This document shows positions 58,196-64,000 of a stretch of DNA of 64,000 bases, piece after piece. This stretch comes from Endomychus coccineus. Lineage: Eukaryota; Arthropoda; Insecta; Coleoptera; Endomychidae. The first letter of the stretch is position 1. Each line of letters begins with the position of its first letter. The stretch covers positions 22,063,631-22,127,630 of the forward strand of contig OY294070.1 in NCBI GenBank assembly GCA_958510875.1, read 5' to 3'. Position numbers and translations under genes: made by a program. The notes beneath the pieces are model-generated. The model was given only the letters and a program-made list of their open reading frames with translations, had not been told where the DNA came from and ran no database searches.

Positions 58196-58732
58196 GTACA
58201 TTGGTGTATAAATAACAAACTCACATTGAACAAAAGTAACACAAACTGCATCATCTTTACGTCCAGCCGTAATAGACTGCAAATCCCAGAAACATTAAAT
58301 TTAAATAATAACAATTTGGAAATGAAGGATTATTAGAAATCTCTTGGAATAAAGATAGATGAAATCCTCAACTGGTGTAAATCGAACAACGATGTAAAAG
58401 ACTGAGTTGTATCATTTATAGTTTACGTGTCATGAAACCACAACTTGAGGAAAATACATTAAAAGTTTTTATTATGCCAACTTTCAATCTCTGTTGAGTT
58501 TTGGGGTGACAGCTACCAGGTTGATATGATATTCCGGAAGCAAAAAACAACAATACGAATAACCTTTGGATTAGAGTATAAACAAAGTTGCAGAGGTTTT
58601 TTCAAGAAAAACAACTTGCTAACTGTTATTGGAATATATATTTATCAATCCCTTTTTTTATTTTCAAACATAGAAGATTCTTTACAGATTCCAAAATATC
58701 TTTCAATTACAACACACGTAACACTCCATATA

Positions 58733-59703
58733 TACCGGGATATCAAAAATTATCTTGGTCAAGGGTGGTTGTGGAATCTAAAACGTGTGTCTTACTTTAC
58801 GTTTGAAATAATTATGTCATAATTAATTTGAAGTTTCTAAGAGTGCGAAATTTCGCAATTCTATACGAATATTGTAACACTCAGAAGTCTTTAGCGCTTT
58901 GGACTCCGGGATTTTCACGTGGCCTATCGAAATTAGAAGGTTCGAATTATCTAAAAACATAATTGCATGAATGCCAGACGTCCTATTTAATTAGCTACGA
59001 ACGAAATCATTTTGACATATGCCTCGAGGAGTTCGCTGCGCGTCAGTTAGAGTTTATATATTTTACCTCGGTCTTGTTAATTTGGGGCCGTTTCTTGCCC
59101 CGTGCGACCGGCGCCAGTTGTAATAAAGTATTTTTGGCTATGGGCCGCTAGCTTTTACCCGCTTCGTTTATATTTTAGTCGCGAGAAAATTCCCTTTAGT
59201 ACGTCGCACGTTAGACGCGCGTAGCTGAGATCTGAGAATAGCTCAAACTGTTTTAATTAAATTTTCCTATTTATTGGACATTTATCGAAAAAAGAAGGGC
59301 CGTTGGGCACGGTCCAATACTAAATCTAACTACATGGAGCGAAAACGGCACGCGAAAAGCCGTCGTAAAGCCGTATTAGGTACAACCAGTTTGCACTTTT
59401 CTAACTCGCGTGCTACGGGCTTCTCACGTGAACGTCATTCGATTTACGGAAAATTAACTATTTCAAAACAGTTTTTGAGCCGGATTGTGGCTATCACGAC
59501 CTCTGAAAAGGTTCAAAGCATAGATAATCATTTCATAATTTGTAGTTCATTATTGTTTTACAACTGAAATAAATAGATATGAAATTTGTAGGTTATAGAT
59601 GATGTCAGTGTGACAGTGACGTAATTATTTCAAACGTAAAGTAAGACAAACGTTTTAGATTCCACAACCACCCTTGACCAAGATAATTTTTGATATCCCA
59701 GTA
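58733..59703. mobile_element. 971-bp TIR element, copy 2
   Basis: Same length and ends as copy 1 (TACCGGGATATC...GATATCCCAGTA), inverted relative to it. It lies inside a CR1-type retrotransposon with TATA on both flanks, which fits a TA or TATA target duplication. It carries the 97-residue ORF at the same offset. Confidence 0.9.
59274..59567 (+). CDS. 97-residue basic ORF of the TIR element, copy 2
   Basis: MDIYRKKKGRWARSNTKSNY, then MERKRHAKSRRKAVLGTTSL, SRATGFSRERHSIYGKL and a hydrophobic end LLFYN. It aligns with copy 1 over the full 97 residues without a gap. No promoter or partner gene is visible, and the family is unknown to me. It could be a real small protein of the element or a conserved non-coding stretch that happens to be open. 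Confidence 0.4.
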   Translation: MDIYRKKKGRWARSNTKSNYMERKRHAKSRRKAVLGTTSLHFSNSRATGFSRERHSIYGKLTISKQFLSRIVAITTSEKVQSIDNHFIICSSLLFYN

Positions 59704-60129
59704 TATCCAGCACATACGCTTACACTAACCGAGAAAAATTGTTCCTATATGTGCATCAAATTTTTCAACAACTTGTCAATTGATATTCAATGTATAAAGA
59801 ATTTCTGTGAATTTTAAAATAAAATATTCAATTTCATTGTGCAATATGAATCTTACACGGTTAATGAATATTTGATTAAGTAAGTTTTTGTCCTTGTATT
59901 TTATTTTAAATTTTTTCTTTATTGTTTGACTTGTTTTCTTATAATCATGTTATCATTTTGCAACAATAATTATTGAGAAAATGGATTCACTTTACTTTAC
60001 TTTAGGGCATACATAAAAACTTCCTGTCCATTGGCATTTATTAATGTAAAATATCTGTCTTCTAATGGTTCTGTTTGTGCAACAAAGAAAAATTTGACCT
60101 AGACGTACTTTGGGCCAATATCTTATAAA

Positions 60130-61515
60130 ATCTCGAATACTTTTAAGAACAAAAGTTAAATGTAGCTTTCAGAACAAGCCAAACACTATCAAACATATTT
60201 TTCTATCCAAAAGCTAATAAATTTCGGAAGTCAGGAGTTTATAAGTTAACTTGTGAGGAATATAATGCCCTATACATTGGTCAAACAGATAGATCGTTTG
60301 AAGGTAGATATAAGGAACATTTCAAGTCATTTCAATTAAATAAAAGTAATTCATATTTATAGAAATAGTATGATAGAATTAGCAATAAATGTCGGTAATT
60401 TTTGTATAATTCTGAGTTCGGAGAAAAAAATTACTTTAAGTAGATAATTATGATACAAATTGAAGGAACTAAAATCGAACACTTTTTAATCGTCGCAACA
60501 GGTCCGAAAAAAATTTTAAATATGGCCAAAACCGGTTTTTCCCGTCGGACATCGTCGGATTGAGTTAAAAAGAAAAAAGCTTTCAATAACCTTTTGCGCC
60601 GTAAAATGAAGGAAAAAATGAGCTACGAATGAACTTGATGGGACCAGCGATGTACTCGCAAATTGCAAATAATCACCGATTTTGCTCGAAATTTCAAATA
60701 TTCATAACTCTTGTGCTTTCAAAGATTAAGATCTGAAATATTAACAGATTGTAGCTTTTGGGCCCACCAAATACCACACAAAATTTCAGTAAGATCGTAT
60801 GTACACTTTTTGCAAACCGCAGCTTAATGCAAAAAAAGGACTTTTGTAAAATGGCCCTAAAAAAGTTGTGGTGTGGTAGTGCGCTATTTTTTTCACGGGA
60901 TCATTTTCTTCGATAGTTAATGAACAGTTCGTGTGGTACTTGGTGGGCACAAAAGCTACTACCTATCAAAATTTCAGCTCTTAATCTTCAAGAGAACAAG
61001 AGTTATGAATATTTGAAATTTCGAGCAAAATCGATGGTTTTTTGCAATTTGCGGGGTCACCGCTCTTCCAATCGGGTTCATTCGCAGCTCATTTTTTCTG
61101 TCTTTTTACGGCGCATAAGCCAATTGGAGGATTTTTTCTTTTTAACTCAATCCGACGATGTCCGACGCGAAAAACCGGTTTTGGCAATTTTTGCCATTTT
61201 TTTTTGACCTGTTGCGATTATTAATAATTGTTCGATTTTGGTTCCTTTAATTTGTTCCATAATTATCTACTTAAAGCAATTTTTTTGTTCGAACTCAGAA
61301 TCAAAAACTCCAAAAAGCTAATTCTATCACACTAATCCAACATCGTTTTCCTCCAATAGGAAACCTAAATATTTTACATACAATTACGAAGAGTAGAAAA
61401 CTTAATCTATTAGAATCTGTAGAAATATTCAAACACAATAATCCTTCAAATAATCTACTCAGCAAGCAACTAGATTTAGGAAATTTCACTTTCTTCACCC
61501 TGTTAAATTCCACGT
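60130..61515 (+). mobile_element. Penelope-like element, C-terminal part split by a palindromic element
   Basis: Before the insertion (60130-60370) the frame gives VAFRTSQTLSNIFFYPKANK, SGVYKLTCEEYNALYIGQTD and RSFEGRYKEHFKSF: the linker and GIY-YIG domain, with the Cys replaced by Tyr at one position. After it (61310-61515): LIQHRFPPIGNLNILHTITK, KLNLLESVEIFKHNNPSNN. RT upstream is not visible. Confidence 0.85.
60405..61308. mobile_element. Foldback element, family 7 (~900 bp, arms ~440 bp)
   Basis: Ends ATTCTGAGTTCGGA and TCGAACTCAGAAT are inverted. The arms share TTTAAGTAGATAATTATG, CGTCGGACATCGTCGGATTG, TTTGCTCGAAATTTCAAATA and TTTTGGGCCCACCA in reverse orientation. The loop is about 30-60 bp near 60830-60880. 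The ORFs at 60920 and 61042 are arm by-products. Confidence 0.85.
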
Positions 61516-61529
61516 AATTTTTTTAATAC

Positions 61530-61795
61530 TTTGAATACACGAGAGGGAAACCTATAATGTTCGAAAAGAACTTCGTGTGGAGGAGATAAGTATTCGTATT
61601 TTTCTTGAAGGCTTGGAGATTATAGGCATAGGGGAAGACCTCACTAGGTAAAGAGTTCCACAACTTCCACTTCCGGCAGATCGTTCATATGGAGTAGAAA
61701 CAAAGTTGGTGCCGAAACAGTTCCCTGTTGAACACCAGCGTTGGTATCCATTCTATCGGAGGATACTCTGTCAACCACCACATGGTGGTTATCCT
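61530..61795 (-). pseudogene. Jockey-like family B, 3' end joined to RT piece
   Basis: GAATACACGAGAGGGAAACC opens the 3' UTR of the family. After about 150 bp the sequence jumps to the RT region (GTTGAACACCAGCGTTGG, complement of the GVPQGS block), so an internal deletion joined the two ends. Confidence 0.7.
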
Positions 61796-62664
61796 TAGAA
61801 TATAATTACTGATACTTTAATTACTTGCCTATTACTATCTCAATACAATAACCTTAGTAGCTATGTGTACCATTAATTCTTAGAATCGATTCACTTTATT
61901 GTAAATTTCGAATGAATACTATTATGTTTCAGTGTTTCCCATTGTATGTTTTGATAATGAACTGAAAAGTTCGAAATTTCAATCAACGTTCTTTTAAATA
62001 TAGGGATATTTAACAAAGTGAAATTTCTTTTTCTTTCATCTATAAAAATTGAATATCACAAAGTAATGAACGACTGGCTCTATTCAAATTGTAAATTAAG
62101 GTCATTGAAATCATTCGAAATTAATTTTTCAATTCCGTGAACTGTGTGACCATGCAAAATATGTCGGTGTTGTTAATTTATTTAAAACCGAATTAGACAT
62201 TGACATATCTGACTTATTTAGTAAACTTCTTAAACGACGATAGGTTCCTGGAATATTTTTTGTACCTGGGTCAAGAATCATTATTAATAATTATTTTCGA
62301 TGTAGGAAACCTAATTACCTTTCCCGTTAATATCTAACAAAGTTATTAATAATTTATACAATCATTTTAGTAATTCGTTGAATTTCAATTGGAATTAAAA
62401 CAAAACATTCTACTTGTAAAAACAAATCACTCAAATTTATGAAAACATGCCACCTATTTCCATTCTAAACATGCTATTTTAATGTTATTGTTAAACAATT
62501 GTTGATATACCATATTAAAGTATAATTTTGTGTTTTATTAACTTTTTATGATTCGATTTAAATGAATTTACAAGTAATAACCGTAGAAACATAAGAATAA
62601 TTCACATATTGTATCACAGCTAGAAATTCCATTCTCTAATTTAGTTTATTACTCTTCATTTCAG
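61796..62664. other. End of ADAMTS intron 6; no recognised element
   Basis: Very AT-rich intronic DNA up to the acceptor TTCATTTCAG at 62664. Nothing else supported. Confidence 0.5.
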
Positions 62665-62809
62665 ATCCAACAAATCAAAATGTATGCTACGAGCTCCAAA
62701 CCGAAATTTTATACCTTCCAATTTCGCCAAGCTCCCTGGGGAGATGTTTGAAGTGGATCGGCAATGTCAACTGGTATTTGGTAGCAAATATAAGACGTGT
62801 TCCTACATG
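62665..62809 (+). CDS. ADAMTS exon 7: start of disintegrin-like domain
   Basis: The acceptor is cttcatttcag and the donor is acatggtatta. The split codon GA|A gives Glu and the exon ends in phase 0. It encodes 48 residues: SNKSKCMLRAPNRNF, then LPGEMFEVDRQCQLVFG, then YKTCSYM. 'C.L..P.......LPGE.(Y/F)..DRQC.L.FG....C' is the hallmark of the ADAMTS disintegrin-like domain. It is preceded by an 8.5-kb intron that holds Penelope, CR1-like, TIR and palindromic elements. No following exon (expected CG.LWC-type motif) was recognised before the window ends. Confidence 0.93.
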
Positions 62810-63619
62810 GTATTACTGATATTCCGTAACTTATTTTATCAATTGAACAATTTTGACGACGATTGTCCGATAATTTAAATTAATTGAGGAGGTATTGTGA
62901 TTCGCGTTAAGCAGATCGTAGAAACTTGGGACATAATATCGCTTCTACATGGAATTCACTACAACTGTTCATATATCTCAACTCGATTATGAACTAAATC
63001 AAGCGCATTGTTTCATATCAGTTAGTTGCCTATGCTATAAGCTATAGGCTCTAACCTATCGGTGTCGTCAGGTACAATCTCAGTATTACTCTGAGTAAAC
63101 AGAATAAAAGCGAAGGTGTAAAATACAACTATCTAAAAATGTGAATACTATGTCGTGGGTAAACTCCCAAAACATTGATTTGTTCAGAAATCGATGATCA
63201 TAAATCATTAACGTCTCCTGTTCTTGAGGTTACAACCTATGCTGGTTGCCGAAACGTAAATATCAATGCCCAATGCACTTTTCGTGCAATAGAGACATAT
63301 TTTCCTTCTCTCTACTGTGGCTTGCTCTATTCGCTTTTGAACTGTATCACTTACTATGGCTTCCAATGGTCCTTTAACTTTACCGGATCTGAATTCAACT
63401 GACTCATTTTGATTATTATTGAGGTTTAATACTCATCGAGAACTTCAGCTAGAGTCCTCAACCCAGAGCTATCACAGTGCTGTCTATGTACAGCTTGGTC
63501 CAGGTGTAGCGTAAGTGGAGATAATAACCAGAGCCCAGATTAGGTGACCTAACAAGATCAGCATGTAGCAGAGTATAGAGTCCAAAAAACTCGCACACCT
63601 ATTTGCAATAGGTTAAAAA
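62810..63619. other. Start of the next ADAMTS intron; no recognised element
   Basis: AT-rich. The 75-residue ORF at 63175-63402 has scattered Cys but does not match the expected ADAMTS continuation and lacks a consensus acceptor in the right phase. Confidence 0.45.
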
Positions 63620-64000
63620 ATGTATATGATATTTAAATTAGATTAGACTCTAGGGAGTTCTTTAATACTGCGTCCTAAGGAAAGGACTATTGTATTCCCC
63701 TCTCGGTACTATTTTTGTAGTATGCCGATGGTTAGGTTGTTCCTGCTTGCTCTTATGCATTCCAAGACTTCTTTTCTCGTAAAACTACTTAGGATACTCT
63801 TGAATTGTCTGTTTCCCAGATGAAGAACTGAGTGTTTCGTCCTGAGTACTTACATAAACATTGCCGTTATCGCAGTGGCAATACTCGGAGACCATTGAAC
63901 CAAGCAAACGGTGACGGCCGGCGAAAATTGAAAAAAAGAAATTTGGCACATGTCTGAATGAAAAAGATGAACATTTTGGCATGGAAGGAGGAAAAACATG
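63620..64000 (-). pseudogene. R1-like retrotransposon 3' end (runs off the window)
   Basis: The minus-strand ORF 63785-63982 (FFSIFAGRHRLLGSMVSEYC, then HCDNGNVYVSTQDETL) looks like the C-terminal 'TGH..L......C..C.....ET..H' knuckle of R1-like ORF2, diverged. The 3' UTR lies at 63620-63785. Confidence 0.5.

Larger units (their letters stand above)
58196..59930 (+). pseudogene. Jockey/CR1-type retrotransposon, split by the second TIR element
   Basis: Before the insertion (58200-58732): LGIKIDEILNWCKSNNDVKD, SVEFWGDSYQVDMIF (the 'YG..FWG' block) and KTTIRITFGLEYKQSCRGFF. After it (59704-59815): HTLTLTEKNCSYMCIKFFNN, the C-terminal block also seen at 30900-30970. The left and right parts join cleanly once 58733-59703 is removed. 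Confidence 0.85.
21681..62809 (+). other. ADAMTS-type metalloprotease gene, span of seven identified exons (partial)
   Basis: The span covers seven exons of a secreted ADAMTS protease (M12B reprolysin clan), which cleaves extracellular-matrix proteins outside the cell. All introns are GT-AG and the phases chain correctly (1, 0, 1, 2, 2, 2), giving 1089 coding bases or 363 codons with no stop. The order is late propeptide, furin-type site, catalytic domain with HEXXHXXXXXH and Met-turn, then the start of the disintegrin-like domain. Intron lengths are about 23.4, 3.9, 1.0, 1.9, 1.2 and 8.5 kb, and most contain transposons. The signal peptide, early propeptide and everything after the disintegrin-like start were not found. 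Family assignment is firm, but the orthologue (for example which of the insect ADAMTS genes) cannot be decided here. Confidence 0.93.

Noticed and set aside
60920..61224. Two overlapping plus-strand ORFs (95 and 60 residues)
   Set aside because: They lie in the right arm of the family 7 palindrome.
63175..63402. Possible next ADAMTS exon (Cys-containing ORF)
   Set aside because: The sequence lacks the expected CG.LWC-type disintegrin continuation and a phase-0 acceptor; no support.
1..64000. A novel multi-gene system
   Set aside because: Apart from the ADAMTS gene, every supported coding signal belongs to transposable elements; I see no clustered set of unknown host genes. The TIR element with its 97-residue ORF is the closest thing to something new.

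Overview
The window is nuclear DNA of an animal, almost certainly an insect. It is AT-rich and has no bacterial-style gene packing. Its one recognisable host gene is split by GT-AG introns. The rest is the usual arthropod mix of decayed transposable elements: mariner, Penelope, jockey/CR1 and R1-like non-LTR retrotransposons, a Helentron-type fragment, and many long palindromic elements. A minisatellite carries the arthropod telomere motif TTAGG. A beetle is a reasonable guess, but I cannot prove the order from sequence alone.

The host gene is a plus-strand ADAMTS-type secreted zinc metalloprotease. Seven exons can be placed with matching intron phases: 21681-21846, 45292-45587, 49506-49611, 50638-50716, 52616-52771, 54009-54149 and 62665-62809. 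Together they encode 363 codons: the end of the propeptide, a furin-type cleavage site, the whole reprolysin catalytic domain with its intact zinc site, and the start of the disintegrin-like region. The signal peptide and early propeptide exons, and the thrombospondin, Cys-rich and spacer exons, were not found and probably lie outside the window. The first visible intron is 23.4 kb and the last complete one 8.5 kb. Nearly all TEs after 21.8 kb are therefore intronic.

Layout: 0.2-0.6 kb foldback element; 0.9-2.2 kb Helentron fragment and a piece of a TIR element; 3.3-4.6 kb decayed retrotransposons; 4.8-5.5 and 7.3-8.4 kb two arrays of one 40-bp satellite, the second inside a mariner copy; 6.5 kb tRNA-like sequence; 10.5-14.1 kb palindrome and retrotransposons; 14.7-17.0 kb R1-like element inserted in a foldback, next to a Penelope end; 17.4-18.0 kb minisatellite; 22.3-31.2 kb MITE, two Penelope copies and nested insertions; 31.3-36.9 kb more retrotransposons and a foldback; 37.7-38.9 kb 143-bp minisatellite; 39.1-40.1 kb TIR element; 40.2-47.5 kb large palindromes with one RT fragment; 51.1-52.5 kb complete DDE transposon; 53.2-61.8 kb mariner, Penelope, CR1-like fragments, the second TIR element and a palindrome.

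The most unusual item is a 971-bp terminal-inverted-repeat element. Two copies have exactly the same length and each carries an uninterrupted 97-residue, very basic ORF that I do not recognise. Also notable are a family of foldbacks built from repeated units with a shared GGGTCGCTGA-type motif, and two satellite arrays with the same composite leader. Apart from the ADAMTS gene, I see no host gene I can support.
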